Below are positions 12,921-26,341 of a stretch of DNA of 64,000 nucleotides, piece by piece. The notes under the pieces are model-generated. The model worked only from the letters and a program-made list of their open reading frames with translations, was not told the origin of the DNA and did no database searches. How positions within the stretch are numbered: the stretch's first letter is position 1; each line of letters begins with the position of its first letter. Source of the stretch: Holothuria scabra. Its lineage: Eukaryota; Echinodermata; Holothuroidea; Aspidochirotida; Holothuriidae. The DNA is taken from the NCBI GenBank assembly GCA_037179385.1, contig CM074193.1, positions 41,882,846-41,946,845 of the forward strand, in the 5' to 3' direction. The translations under genes were made by a program, and so were the position numbers.

Positions 12921-14310
12921 ATGAAAACATAGCTCATTTGAAGTCACAGATCATGTAACAAAATCAGATAAGAGTTACACCCCATACCGCCTTTGATGTA
13001 CTGTGGTGGCTATGCTGCTTTTTCAAGAAGCGATGTCACAGCATGTCTGAAATAGCAATTCTAGGTAATTTAGAGCTAGAGGCATTTGAGACAAAATCCC
13101 TTTGGCCGACCCTCCGGGCAATCCGATGGCATTAATCTGCGTCATTAGACTCCCAGCGAATAACGCTCTTTAAAGAAAGATTCTTGGAACTCTCTATGGG
13201 TCACGATGTTTCATTTTTTGTACATAACACTCCGCAGTAACAGATGGTGCGCCTCTTGTAAATTTGGGACAGATATCAATTTTCTCGGTGTTTTTTTTTT
13301 TACTTTTATTTTTTAGCGACCTTCTGACTAGGAAGTTCACTTTTTTCCTTTAGAGTTTTCAATGAATGTAGTAGTCTGCCAGAGTGGGTACCAGTAAACT
13401 CCCCCTTTATGCAATGCTTTAAGGCTAATACTGAAAAAGTTCGTCAATATGACTGTGGTAAAATCTAATTGTTTTGGCCGGTATCAGTGAATATTGGTTT
13501 AGTCAATGTTGTTCCTACCATGAAAGTACTTTCAAGTACTGTTTCTACAGTTTGGACTACAAGGAAGCAAATGGGGTCGGAGCCCTCTTTTGCCCTTTAA
13601 CCGGTTATATTATGTTATATAATATATATTGAAGAGCATAACAACAAGTCCAACAAGTGGTGGAGTTTGTTTAAGAGAGATATTTTCTTCTTTCGACCAT
13701 CTGGATGGGGCAATTCTTTTGCGCATGAAACAACTTTTGACATTGAAATGACTTTCAACCTTCCGTTGCGAGCATCTTTGTAGTAAAACTAACATAACAG
13801 CTGGAATTTACAGTCTCAACCAGCAAAATGAAGTTTTCCATTTTAGGAAAATCACACCTATAGATCGGTGACACCGAACGGAATCATTTCAAGCTCATGT
13901 ACAACGCACGGCTTTTCACTCACGTAGGAAATGAGTACCAAAATTCTTTGAATATTTTCGCAAAGTTGGCTGAGCTTTTGGTAGGACTTTGCTGTAAACT
14001 CAGAGGTCCTCACTGAAACTTTAAAAAACATGTTGACCCCGAATATTCTAGTGAAACATTAAGATGAAGTTTCAGTCGTTGCCCTATCACTGGATTACGT
14101 ATTCTTTATGAGACTATATTCAATGTTGGGAATTTTCAGTTCAAAGCACTGCTACGAGATTACTTCAACCTTCAGTTCCATACAAATATGTGAAAACCGA
14201 CATTGCAGTACTCTCATGCATTGACAATGATCATACAAGAAGCCCTTAAAAGTGGAAGATAAGCAGTTTGAATTAGTCGAATATTTTAGTACGATAAGCA
14301 GGTTTCTTGT
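12921..14310. other. No recognisable gene
   Basis: AT-rich DNA with no supported gene. T and A runs near 13,290 and a short TA-rich stretch near 13,610-13,630 are the only notable compositional features. Confidence 0.4.
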
Positions 14311-15150
14311 GAACTTGGGACAAAATCATAATAAAAAGGTTACTGTGCTCCTTTTCAATTTCATGATGCTTTTTAAACCATTTGAATGACCATGTACTGT
14401 TCGCACAGGTTCATGTCTTGAGGTTGACATAGAGTTATTGAAACAGGGATGGCACAACGTCGATGATTTTTCGTCACATCGGGTATGAACACGGAAATTC
14501 TGAGTAGCTACATCGTTTCATATAAAGTCAACTGAAAAATAAGTACTTACGTTCTCCCAACCTAAATACCTTTCAGAGAAAAGTATACTGTTTTACCGCT
14601 TAAGGGCAGGACCTACTTAGTCCTAACCGATGCCACTTGAAAAATTGCCCCAGTACCTAGATATAACTCGGGGTTCTCAAAGCTGCAAAAGGTCACAATA
14701 AAAAAGTAATTGTGTTTCTTTTCATGTTACTTGTTTGAACCATTTTAATGACCATATACTATAGTCATGTATAGGTTCATGTCTTGCTTTGCATATAGTT
14801 ATTGAAACAGAAAAAAAAAACATAGCGTCAATAATTCTCGATCTTCTTCACACCGCGAAGAGGTATTTTTATTGGTAATAATACGTCTATCCTTATCTAC
14901 TGTTGTCTTTACATGAAACCAAGTAGCTAGTATTCAAAATTTCCGTGTTGATACCCCATTTCAAAAAACTACCAGAGAAGAGTAAACGCGACACTAATTC
15001 CTATTTAAAGGATTTTTTTTACCGTTTAATGGTAGAACACAGTCACTCAGTCCTTACCGATGTCACTTGAAACATTCCGCTACTAACTGTAAACAACTCG
15101 GAAATCCTCACAGCTGCAAAAGGTCGCCTATAATTACCAGATTTGCCATT
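14310..15150 (+). repeat. Degenerate tandem array, period about 360-430 bp
   Basis: Segments recur at long spacing. GGTTCATGTCTTG is near 14,408 and 14,771. ACCGATGYCACTTGAAA is near 14,628 and 15,058. AGCTGCAAAAGGTC is near 14,681 and 15,111. CATAATAAAAAGGTTACTG (14,327) resembles CACAATAAAAAAGTAATTG (14,694). The order is kept, so this is a two-to-three-copy tandem duplication with indels. Confidence 0.65.
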
Positions 15151-15153
15151 TAA

Positions 15154-15455
15154 AGGCCCAGTTCTCTCACCCTAAACAGTACCAATTCTCCTAACCTTAG
15201 TTCTTACTTTAGCACCTCCCACAATTGTCTGAAATTCACCCTTATCCAGTCACAATATCAGTTTATTGCTTCAGGGTGAGTAAAGAAAAGCTCAATGTGT
15301 ATAACCAAAACACTCTCAGTACAGTTTATGCTGTGTGATATAAGCTTTGGAATTCTGAAGTGTTTGAATTAACAGTCAATCAAAAAGCTAGGCCAATAGA
15401 GAGTTTCTGTACCCCCCTACCTCCCCTGCAAGAAGTGTAGTTTGGGCCCCGGTTT
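15154..15455 (-). mobile_element. TTAA-flanked MITE, diverged copy
   Basis: Homologous to the MITE at 27,536-27,832, in the opposite orientation. It begins TTAA-AGGCCCAGTTCTCTCACCC and then matches along its length (ACAATTGTCTGAAATTC, GTTTATTGCTTCAGGGTGAG, the AGTCAATCAAA part). The far end has decayed (TGTAGTTTGGGCCCC where TGTAGTTGGGGTGAGAGG stands in the better copy). Non-coding and dependent on a transposase elsewhere. Confidence 0.75.
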
Positions 15456-16930
15456 GGTTTTTAGTATTGCATCAAGTTTCTTTGCCAAGAAAAGAATTAA
15501 AGAAGGTCATATTCGGAGGAGAAAATTGACTGTAATGCTACACCAGTTGATTAAAAGTTAGCATTTAATGGGATCACAAGGTCAAAGTACACAGTAAAAG
15601 TTTACGAATGCGTGTAGGTATCTCTACCAACAAATTTTATTAACCTGATCTCTCATTGTGTTCAGTGACGCATCGTAGGAGCATTTCTGACGCTCTGTCT
15701 TAAAAATACAATAATGTCTTTTGTCCATTTTCCCATTTGTCTATCCTGTCGGATTATTATCCATGTACATATCATATGCTGTATATGCAGACTATAAGTC
15801 AGGTTAAAACAGTAAAAACAAAGCAGGAAGTTGCTTTTAAAACAAGAGGATAATATTTCATTCCTCGGACGGATATACCGGATATCCAGTATATACACAA
15901 CTACATAATAATTATAGCCTTGTCGGTCCTCGGTGTGATAATATTTTCTTAAACTTTAATACACGGGAAACACACCATACATAGAAGGCGGGATGTCCCT
16001 TTTTCGAATCTCGGTACACTCAATTTGTGTTTGGCACCTCAGCCAGATTTTTCGACTTTGCCGCTTATTCAGTAATATATAGGCTATTACAGTTGCCGCT
16101 GGCGTTCATTCACCTTCACCTTCTGTGCTGTCACAGGTTTCAGCATCTCTTCGGTGCATGACCAAATTTTGAAACTTTGCACCATTTTGGGGTTATGCAA
16201 ATAAGTTTACGCAAATTAGTATGTCTGCGTCATTTAATTATTTGTGAAGCATATACGTATTTAACTTTTATTTCATAGAAGAATAACAAAATAATAGATC
16301 TAAAAAGGTTTTAAAATGGCAGTAATACTCCATTTAAAAATATATATATAGTCAAAAGGAATATTTTAAAACATCAGCGGCAACGCATTTTGTTTAAAAA
16401 TGAAGATGTGCTAAATTCATATTGAAGGACATAACATTCCGTTATTTTTTAAATTGCAATACAAAAATTTGTTTGTAATTGACATAATTTTATAAGGAAA
16501 TGTTAAATGCTTTTCTGGTCAGGGTCTAATTCAAAGGTTTTCATTTGAAAATAACTAAACAGAGCATCACACGTCTACGTAGGGGCGGACGTTTGGTACA
16601 ACATCCCCCAATGAAAATGAGGGGACATGCTTCCCCACATCCCCCTTCCACTTCCCGGGTCAGAAAACCCCTTTTTTCCAAATCTCACTTTTAAAATTCA
16701 CACAAAGTATGTGATTGTGATATCATCAGCACTCTCGGTTCTCGGTGGGCAAAAATATTCCGAGATCTCAATGTAGGAAACTTGGATGCTTTGCATGTAT
16801 ACTTTGTGGGTGCATTACGAAGCACTGTCGATTTAAAAAAACATTACTAAGCACTGTCAATTTAAAAAAAAAAGATAGGCTAAAATTTCAGCGGCAAGGG
16901 ATCACTACGCCTTTTGGCTTTCTGGTCTGA
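15456..16930. other. No recognisable gene
   Basis: AT-rich DNA. Several A/T runs and a TATATATA stretch near 16,340, with no coding frame or RNA gene that I can support. Confidence 0.4.
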
Positions 16931-16934
16931 GTTC

Positions 16935-18480
16935 TGGAAATGACAAAATCGGATATTTACCATATGTGACACCAAATCATCAAGAGACACCGGCAGCTAT
17001 ATTGCTATTTTCATAAACTTTCTTACATTGAACTCCAAATTTCTCCAATGAAAGGTTTGATTTTGAAATGAATTTTCTAAAAAAGACAACAACTTTTTGA
17101 AACTCTTGAAATATTATCATAAAGTGTCAGTTCGTAGGTCTTAGATAACACTATGTAGCAACAACTATTCAAAGTCGAGAAATCATTCTCAAATTTGCTA
17201 CCAATGTATGAATGGAGTGCAGATTCTTCAGTAATCCCCTAATTCTTTAAATTTCCCTACAGGACACCAAGAATCCCAAGCTTTCTGCAATACAAGCTCC
17301 ATATCTACTTACATTTGTTTAAAAAGGGGCACGATTTTCGGCGCATTAAGCACGTCAAATAACGTCCCTTATTCGGTGGTGTTCACACCTACAAGAAAAA
17401 CTCGGAAAACTTAGCTACTTAGTTACTACTTACAAGCCCGAGACATGCCATTTCCGACTGTCTGAGGGGTTGCGGTTTTTCAAAATTTTTTGTTCGCTCT
17501 ACCCCAACTGAGGATAATGTTCCGAGCAAGACTTCCCAATCCGGGCAGGGAAACAACCCTACGGTACTCAAATGCCTTCATACACATCTATCATCAGATA
17601 TCTTTCAACCCTGTAAGTTTAGCCTGTGTAGATGGATTTTTTAGATATTGATTGTTATCAATGTTCAATGATGAAGAGCAGTGACGTAGCTACAGGGGGT
17701 CAGGGGATGGTCCCCTGGCTCGAAAAAGTGAAAGTTCGGAAATTTGCAAGTCAACTACAGTGCACAATATTTGTAAATATTAGTTTTAAAAAGGAGAAAT
17801 TTTTCGCGCGTCCTATACTGCAACTTCTAATACAGTAAATCGTCGCCCATAAAGCAGTCAGTGGTAACTTTTCCAAGCCACACAGTGCCTCTTCCCTTAA
17901 TTTTCTTCTTAAAATATTTTGTCTATAAAAGGCAACAAAATTTTTTAACAAAGCTTTTTTAACTACGCCGCACTACTTAAATAAAGTTATGTAACAACAA
18001 CGATCTTCTGTCGATATGCTTTTCCAGACATATGTTAATAGGAAGCCCAGATTCTTCGATAGTCGCCCAAATATTCAAATTTCCTTACAGGAAACCCTGA
18101 ATCTAAACTATTTGCTGCAATGCAATTCCCATATTTAAAAATTTGTAAAAGGGCCAAAAATTTTTGGCACGCTCCGCTGCAGGCATATTACGTGGCTAAT
18201 AGAGTAGTGTTTACGTTTAAGAGAACGTCAGAAGATTTGGATGCTTGCCCCCTCTGAAAAAAGTTTAGTTACGCCACTATTTGAGAGGGCATAGCTATAC
18301 TGGAATTGCTGTGTGGTGTTGCATGGCTGGTAAAATTTTTTCAGTGCGCAGTTTCATTTAACAAAATAAAAATAAGTAAAAAAGTTCTTTCTCGTAGAAA
18401 AAACGAAAAATTTAGCAAGAAATATGTACCTTTTGGTCAATGGGGTAGGGTAAGGTGCGCAGTCAGAAATCCCCCCACCC
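16935..18480 (+). repeat. Long dispersed repeat, copy 1 (shared with 42,873-44,950)
   Basis: Starts near CAAAATCGGATATTTACC and runs in parallel with the copy at 42,873-44,950, including ATTCTTCAGTAATCCCC, GAGCCCG-A-ACATGC, TTATCAATGTTCA and the CAGTGACGTAGCTA segment at 17,679. Near 17,140 this copy reads straight across the site where the other carries a ~0.55 kb insertion, so it serves as the empty site. No coding capacity is visible. Inside it, 17,679-18,279 has hAT-like ends (CAGTGACGTAGCT and AGTTACGCCACTA). Confidence 0.7.
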
Positions 18481-18797
18481 CCCCCCCCACACACTTTCTA
18501 ATTGCTTCGTTCGTGACGAAGGAAGTAATAAGAAAGTGCAGCTATGTACGGTTGGAATATAAGAGTGCAACAATCAATCGTAAGGAATTTAAGACACATA
18601 ATATACAAAAAGCAGATTAAGAAAGATATAACTGAAAAAAATGACATTTTTGAAGTACTTGAAATAAATATTAGGGATATTTCGTAATTAAGGGTCAACG
18701 GACGGCAATTCCAGGGGTGCAGACCATAACTTCGCACTTGAGGGTGGGCAAAGCATGGTTCGTGTAAAAGCTGTATTAGATTACCGTATCTCTTACC

Positions 18798-18948
18798 CAG
18801 TGGCGTTGCCACAGGGTGGAGTTGGGGGTCAGAACGGCATCCATGACCCAACCTTGCAAAAAACACCTAAAGTAGCGGTTTTTCGCTCTGACCCAACATG
18901 ACATCAGCCTAACCCCCCTCCCCCGACACAATCCTGGTTACGCCACTG
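18798..18948. mobile_element. Small hAT-type MITE, 151 bp
   Basis: Begins CAGTGGCGTTGCCACAGG and ends CCTGGTTACGCCACTG, inverted repeats typical of hAT-type non-autonomous elements. The eight flanking bases are CTCTTACC on the left and ATCTTCCC on the right. They match at 6 of 8 positions, as expected of an old 8-bp target duplication. Non-coding. Confidence 0.65.
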
Positions 18949-19213
18949 ATCTTCCCATTATATGATAGTTATGATGAACAATGTTTATGTGGCAAAAACA
19001 GATTCAGACAGGAAGTTGGTCCTTGTGGTGTCTATAGAGAAAGATGCCTAACTAAACTACTATAGTAGTTTAAGTAATCCTTTAAAGTTAGAATATAAAG
19101 TGTTCAAAAACAAGGAAATATGTGGGTGTAAGGTGGAACATATAATATTAAACGGACGACTTCTAGAGAACAAAGAGTGTGCCAGTACAAGTTTGGGAGG
19201 GATCGCATCATAT

Positions 19214-22200
19214 AGACCGGCAGCCCAGTGCCTTTGGGGTAGATGAACTAGGTACCAATAACGAAGTATATCACCATGAAGCGAGTCACCTGGGATGTTC
19301 AGATATGTTAGTCTGCCGTGCACCATTCGTTGCTAGTAGTTCTGGCAGCCATTTATCAAAATGGCGGCCATGTTTTAGTAGGCATCATTATGTTTGATAA
19401 TAAAACCTTCTATCAAAACGTGTAAGGTGTCATATGAAAGAAAATTTAATTTCTTATCCAATGGTACCATATTTGATGGATATTGTGCTGAATTAAGTTA
19501 CACTTTGGGGCAAAAAGTGTAACTTTTAGCCAATTGTTCACGAAATTTAGATTACATTAATTTACATATTTCTTCATATTTTTTGCAAATCTCAAGATAA
19601 TATTTTGAAACTTCCCTAAAAATGTTTCTCATAAATAGGTGCTATTGTGTCAAAATAAAAAGGTTATCGCTTTTTAAAAACGAAAGTTACAGTCTTTCAA
19701 AGTTAACAATTTAAAATTTCAGGAAATAGAATTTTGTTCCTAAAATAGTATCTCGCCCTGTTCTCATTTCGCATCAGCTCAAACAGTACAACTGATTGGG
19801 CCCAAATACAACCAGTATTGTAAACTTTGGGTTTCAAATATAACATTCAGGATTGTGATTACAAGATACATGCTTGTGTTGATTTTCAGACATCTTGTAT
19901 CAAATCCAAGATAGCCGCCATCGGTGAATGCACTTTGGCCCATTTTTCTTGAATTCCAGCATTTAATGCTCATTTTCGATTAGAACAACGGCGATATTTG
20001 GTCAAATGGCACCAGAAGATATAACCCAGGACAAGGGCACACTTTTTTATACACATAGCTTGTAAACCAAAATGGCGGCTAGGGGTCAATGTACTATTTT
20101 CTCCTTATATCTATCTTTGATTCAGAATTTTCGATCAAGAAAGAAATGACCACTCGTTTGTTTGTGCACTGGGATGCAATCTTCAGCAGTTCTAAACTTC
20201 GCTAAGTACATTTTGGATCTATTCTATGGTGGTATACTTAACGGTCTAAGTGGTACTTAACGGTCAATCGATGCACTCCCATCACTCCACCACCCCCACC
20301 ATTCCTCGAAAGTTACCCTATAGGGGCATAACTAGCTAAGCCAATTTCATTGCTCACTTGGACGGCTTTCAGATATATTCGTAGTGTTTGAACAAAATAT
20401 GGGCAATAAGAGCATAAATCCGACATAAATAGGATACAGTGTTAATTAATTCCACTCTCTGTTTATATATGTTGTTTCTGTGTCAAGATGGTGGCTAGGG
20501 GTCAATGCACTTCTTACGGTTCTTCCTCATTTCTATATTTGTGTGGAAATTCTCTATCAAAGAAGCAATAACAACCTTCCACATAGTGCAATGAATGCAA
20601 TCCATAGGATGTCTAAACTTTGTTTTTTAGGAGCAAATTATATCGATTTTAAGATGGTGGTCATAGATAGGTCAATTAACTTTCATCCCTGTTTTTGTGA
20701 AATTAGCTCATAATGGGGGCAGTACTGGCCAAGTTTACATTCCATTGCTATGGTTTTCAGAAATTTTCAATGTATTTACAGGGGTTATATGTGACATTAG
20801 CAGAGAAAGTACCGGAGTCTCTTTTTCATTGTATACATGGCTTCTGTTCCAAGATGGCGGTTTAGTGTTAATGTACTCACTTAAGGAGTAGAACAGGCCA
20901 CCAGAGTACAAATTTGACAGACTGTAGAATAAATTCCTCTCCGAGCGATTTTGTTTTATTTAACTTTGTCTGGTTTGGTGTGATGAATTTGAAATAGTCG
21001 CGTTTCATTAATTACTGTACTCTATCATGGGAAGTCGCCATTTTGAATTTCCAAATGATAGACTTTATATATTTTCTGAACCGTAATACATGTTGCAATG
21101 TTAGTTTCAATCTTGTTATCAACTCATTTAACCAATTTTGAGATAGATTAGTTTAATAATATAGAAGATTGAAGACTTTCAAATAATCTTGGACTGTTAT
21201 ATGGGCTAGAGATGAGTACAAAGAAGTGAAAACTTCCAAAGAACTATAGATATTACTGAGAAGAAGAGTTTTATTAATATTTTCTTATTTTGATTCCGCA
21301 AAGTATATTTCTACAATAAGCATAGGTTCAGATATGGAAATGAGCTAGTTACCTCAATTGGGAAAATCCAAATTGCCCGCAAAAAATAATGGCATCATGA
21401 TGGTAGGTGGTTTAATACCACTAAAATTATTATGGCCAAATCAAAAAATGTTCTAACACAACAAAAAATGTTCTTACACAACCCCTAGTGCTCATTACAT
21501 GCCTTTTGAATCTAAAAATGTCTTGTTAGCCATTTCGGTGTCACCGTGACTATATTAGAGGCCTAATTTGTCGTTACGGTTACTATATTGAGCAAGAAAC
21601 ATCTATGGGCTTGATAAATACCATGTGAACCCAGCAAAGTATGGTCAACCATTAGAAGTCATCAAAACTATATTGGAGACCTAATTTTTCTTTATTTTGA
21701 CTTTACAGCAAGTGTCGTTTCTAGCATTTTATTACTTGACTTTTGCATGATTCCTTACCCTTTTTGTAGTAAATATAGATTCAGGGCAATTGTTATGTCA
21801 TTATTGGTGTTTAAACACTTATTATTTTGACACAAAAAATATTACTGTCTTAGTTATAATAATTACTTTTAAGTAAACTTGATAATAAGATGACTTACAA
21901 AAGGCTTGTTCCTGTGGCTTCGTAAGTTATCTTTAGAAAATCCTTTCTCTTTTTGATCTTTATTTTTATCTCATTACTTTAACTTTATTGGTTGTTATCT
22001 GAATTTGAATGTCAATATCTTCACAGTGAAAAAGTGACAAAGAGTTTCAATCATATATTATGGACCTTTAGTTAGGGAGGTGGTAATAACAACTCCCTGC
22101 TTTAATTAAATGTTTCTTTTAACGTAACTTTGTATTTCTGATTCAATTAGAGAGGAAATTTTTATAGTTATTTAGGGAAAGTTGGGCCTTAAATAACACA

Positions 22201-24884
22201 TTTATCTTACTTTGTATCCTATAACAAACACATTAAGAGTGGCAGTTTTAAGTAATCCAACTTGCTCTATTAAAATTGAAGTCATTTGTTTGATCGCCAA
22301 GATATTAAACTCATTAAAAAGGAACAAGTGATGTAAAAAGTACCACTTCCACGCCATTACAATAACTTGGAAAGGTAATGGTTTGCTTTATATCTCATGA
22401 TTTCTAGTTGTGATACCTTTATTTTACATGAATGTCACATTTTCATCTTTATTTTTTGGGGTACTAAGTTCAAAATGTGAATTTTAACGTTATAACTGTA
22501 CTATATATTTGCCTATATAAATTTGATTCTTCTAACTGTCAAGTAAAGTTTTCCAACGAAAGTCAGGACCTTACTTTGCGTATCATTTGGCTTTTTGAAG
22601 CACACTTAGAAGTTGGTAGTTATATATTAATAACCTTGAAATCCAAATTGCTGACTTTCAAAGTCGAAGTGTTACAAACAAATTTGATAGCTTGACCTTT
22701 TGTCGATATTGTGAAATGTAATCTTAAGATTATGCCACTTCATCATATTTGTGACTTTCAGGTCTTAATAAGGACTTAAACTTCAAAACAATGACCTTTA
22801 ATGTCAAAATTTAGAAAATCAAATTTTGACTAAGTACTTAAGTCACATATAAAATGAAGTGAATTAAGTTAAATTTAAACCCCAAAGTTTACCACTACAG
22901 TCACAGTAAATAAAATATTTAAAGTAAAGTAAAGTGAGGTAAATGTAGAAGTTTTCTATGAAATTATAAAATGGAAACTGAAATTCAAGGCATGAAAAAG
23001 TCTTTTTTTTTAATTTCAAGCCTGGATAATGGCGTTAAAATTGGATAGTGGATACAAAACCTTGGAATGGGAAGGTAAAAAACCCCGTACTAACATGAAT
23101 ATTCTACAGTTGACATTAAATGTCACAAAATGAAATGTTAAGTCGGCATACTGTATATTCTATTCAAAAATCAGTGTTGTAACTCTTTTGGTGAAGAATT
23201 TTTCCTCAAATAATGATTTTAAACACCAGGAATACCACAATATCTGTACTTTCTAGGTAAAAGGTAAGGATGGAAATTTCAATAATCACAATTTAGCATT
23301 CAAAGTCAAAATTAAGACAAATTAGATCTATATTAGTTATTGTAACACCTGATCACCAAAACGGCAAGCAAGACATTCCTAGCTTCAAAAGGCATTAAAA
23401 GAGCTCGTAGAACTGTTTGGGAACATGTGTCCATCTACCCATAATATATTTAGGGGTATTAAACTAAAGCTAACTGTATAACTGTAAAAGATACCATCAG
23501 GCTAACATTCCTTTGGCAGATTATTTGGATTTTCTAAATTGTGTGAAGTAGCGCATTCCAATATGTGGACCTCTGTCTGTTGTAGAAATAATATTTTGCG
23601 AAATCACAATAATAATAATAAGTAATTATCATAATGATAAGTAATTATGGAACCCTCCTTTTCATCAATTCTATAGTTTTCCGGAAGTTTTCACTTCTTT
23701 ATATTCAGCTCTAGCTCATCTAACAGTTTGGGACCCCAAATGGCGTCCAAGAGTAATTGAGAATGTTCAATCTTCTATAGCCTATAAGTTAATCTATCTC
23801 AAAATTGTTCAAATAAGGTGATAAAAAGATTGAAACTAACATTGCAACGTGTATTTCTGTGCAGAAAATGTAAAAAGGTCTGTCATTTTGAAATTCAAAA
23901 TGACGACTTCACGTGATAGAGTACAGAAAGTGAAACCCGACTTTTTAAAGATCATTACACCAAACCAGAGAAAGTTAACTAAAACAAAATCGTTTGGAGA
24001 GAAATTAATTCCACAGTATGTCAAATTTGTACTCTGGTGGCCTGTTCTGGTCCTTAAATGGGTTCTTTGACCCCATACAGCCATCTTGGAACAGAAGCCA
24101 TGTATACAATGAAAAAGTGACTGCGGTACTGTAGGATGTGTCCCCAGTATTCGTAAAGGTTACCCTGCTTATGTCAAATATATCCCCTGTAAATACATTG
24201 AAATTTTCTGAAAACCATAGTAATTGAATATTAACTAGGTTAGGCTAGTACTGCCCCCATTATGAGCTAATTCCACCAAAACAGGGGTGGAAGTTAATTG
24301 ACCTATGACCACCATCTTAAAATCGATATTATTTGCTCCTGCAACAAAGTTTAGACATCCTATGGAATGCATTCGTTGCACTATGTGGAAGGTTGTTATT
24401 GCTTTCTTGATAGAGAATTTCCACACAAATATAGAAATGAGGAGGAATCGTAAGAAGTGCATTGACCCCTAGCCACCATCTTGGCACAGAAACAACATAT
24501 ATAAACAGAGAGTGGAATTAATTAACACTGTATCCTATTTATGTCGGATTTATGCTCTAATTGTCCATATTTTGTCCAAACACTACGAATATATATCTGA
24601 AAGCCGTCGAAGTGAGCAATGAAATTGGCTTAGCTAGTTATGCCCCTTTAGGGTAACTGCCAAGGAAAGGTGGGGGTGGTGGAGTGGTTGGAGTGCATCA
24701 ATTGACCGTTAAGTACCACCTTAGACCGTATCAAACATAATGGTGCCTACTAAAACATGGCCACCATTTTGAAAAATGGGAAAAATGGGAAAAATCTGAA
24801 CATCCCAGGTGACTCGCTTCATGGTGCTATACTTCGTTATTGGTGCCTAGTTCATCTACCCCCAAAGCACTGGGCTGCCGGTCT
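19214..24884. mobile_element. Foldback-type element, copy A
   Basis: Begins AGACCGGCAGCCCAGTG and ends CACTGGGCTGCCGGTCT. The left arm (19,214 to about 21,265) is mirrored on the right (about 23,655-24,884). The right arm has lost about 0.8 kb between the ACCACCTTAGACCGTAT segment and CAAACATAATGG, as the intact right arm of copy B shows. The middle (about 21.27-23.65 kb) is AT-rich and non-coding. Many AAGATGGCGGC/AAGATGGTGGC motifs, usually followed within about 10-15 bases by GTCAATG, are spread along the arms. There is no transposase, so it would need help in trans. Long-arm foldback elements are known in echinoderms and flies; this family is not identified. No clear target duplication was found. 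Confidence 0.85.
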
Positions 24885-25290
24885 AATAGTAAAATACTGT
24901 AAGAGAAAGGGCTTTAAAATTACAAATAGTTCATTGCTCTAAATAAGTTTGTGAGAAGAAAATTGAAAAAATGCGCAATTGTTCAAATGCCTTCCCATAC
25001 AGAATGTTTAGTTAGTTAACCAACGGGATTTTTAAAGGATCTTTCAGATAGGATGGGAATGTTTGTCCCCTAAGTTTGCGCTTGTTGGCAAGCAATCGCA
25101 TTTGAATTTCAGCGTCTCAATGGCTACTTCAGAAGCTCTTTTGGTTAGTTTGTCGGAGGCATAATGCCAAGGGGTAAAGGGTACGTTTCTTATTGTTCAA
25201 AGTGATAGGGTGAACACCTAGTTATTCTCTCCCTGAAAATCAGCAAAATTACCTTACTGATATATAATCCAGAGAACTCCCCGGATAGTT
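24885..25290. other. No recognisable gene
   Basis: Right flank of foldback copy A. No repeat partner or coding frame was recognised. Confidence 0.4.
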
Positions 25291-25294
25291 TTGG

Positions 25295-25400
25295 GAGTGC
25301 AAAGGTTACAGCCTACGTAGCGCCTCTGTGGCGGCCGCCCCATCATGCTGCCTCCCATCAGAACCTGCCGGCGATAGTCAATAATTCCTTTCAAAACATA
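25295..25400. repeat. GC-rich dispersed repeat, copy 2
   Basis: Partner of 4,540-4,700: CTACGTAGCGCCTCTG, then CTGCCTCCCATCAGAACC, CTGCCGGCGAT and AATTCCTTTCAA in the same order. The 3' flanks of both copies also look alike (ATTCAT-AG-ATTCA). Confidence 0.6.
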
Positions 25401-25722
25401 AACAAAAAATTCATTAGTATTCAATCGCCTCATTCTGGACAACGGCAATTGGTCTAGATCTTTATATGAATACGGTTATTATGATTCTTAAAGGAAGTTG
25501 TATTGAATATTCATACATGAAGATATCGTTGTACTAGATGTGTCTAGTTTAGCGTTGAACAATTCATTGTGAATAGTACTTCAGCCGTAGTATGGGATAC
25601 TCGGTGTGAACGGTATAACAGTTAAAAGCTTGAGGATGCGAATAAAATTTAAGAGGCTTTAGCTTGTAACTAACGGTGAGTCATCTTTTTTTTACATTTC
25701 TTGTGATAAAAACAGATAATAA

Positions 25723-25896
25723 CAGGGACGGATCCAGACATTCAAAAAGGGGGGGGGGGGGGGGGAGCTGGGCCTAAGAGAAAACAGGGGTGTGACGGAG
25801 TTGCACTGCTAATATCACGTTTGTTTTATATTGTTCATTTGGCGAAAAAGGGGGGTTCGGCCGTAAAAGCTCCCCCTGCCCTTGGATTTGCGCCTG
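25723..25896. mobile_element. Short hAT-like MITE with G run
   Basis: Begins CAGGGACGGATCCAGAC and ends CTTGGATTTGCGCCTG, imperfect inverted ends of the CAGGGGCGGATCCAG type seen in many hAT-like MITEs. A run of about 18 G lies near the left end. The flanking octamers (GATAATAA and GTTTAAAT) do not match, so the target duplication is unconfirmed. Confidence 0.5.
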
Positions 25897-26167
25897 GTTT
25901 AAATAGTTTCCCGGCAATTTAAAAGAGTATTAGAGCAGAACTTTTCGAAAAAACAAAATCTTTCTCGATCCCTTCTTCGAAAATGAAGACTCGTAGTACT
26001 GAGAGAGATGTTTAATAGTTGTAAATGTCCATGTTATAAAAGAACGCATCCAATTGTTCTCCTAGTATGTAAATGAATATTCCTTAATTTTTCTATGCAT
26101 TTGAAACGCTTGGGTCTCTAACGCCAGCGGACGTTAGTTTTCTCTTTACAGCGGTTCACTCTAAAAA

Positions 26168-26341
26168 CTGTTGGGTAAAAAGCGTTGGGCAAAATACAAA
26201 ATGTCCAACATGGGCAAATTATTGCCCAACAAAAGGTAAACAACTGTACCCATATTGTTGGGCAAATTAAGGTTGGGTAAAATCCAGGTATTGGTAAAAG
26301 GTGTTGGGCAAATTTTAAAGTACCCAACAGTTGGGTAAAAT
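26168..26341. repeat. Dense array of GTTGGGYAAA motifs
   Basis: About nine copies of GTTGGGTAAA or GTTGGGCAAA, or their reverse complements (TTGCCCAAC, TACCCAAC), sit in 175 bp in both orientations with irregular spacing. This is not a simple tandem repeat. Either a MITE with repeated subterminal motifs or a cluster of binding sites would fit. Confidence 0.7.

Noticed and set aside
17679..18279. Independent hAT MITE with 8-bp duplication
   Set aside because: The ends look hAT-like, but the flanks match at only 5 of 8 bases, and homology with the 44-kb copy continues across the left border, so it is listed only as part of the long repeat.
19214..24884. Foldback target-site duplication
   Set aside because: Flanks of A (CATCATA / ATAGTAA) and B (GTTTA / TTTAGG) suggest 3-4 shared bases but do not agree on one length, so none is claimed.
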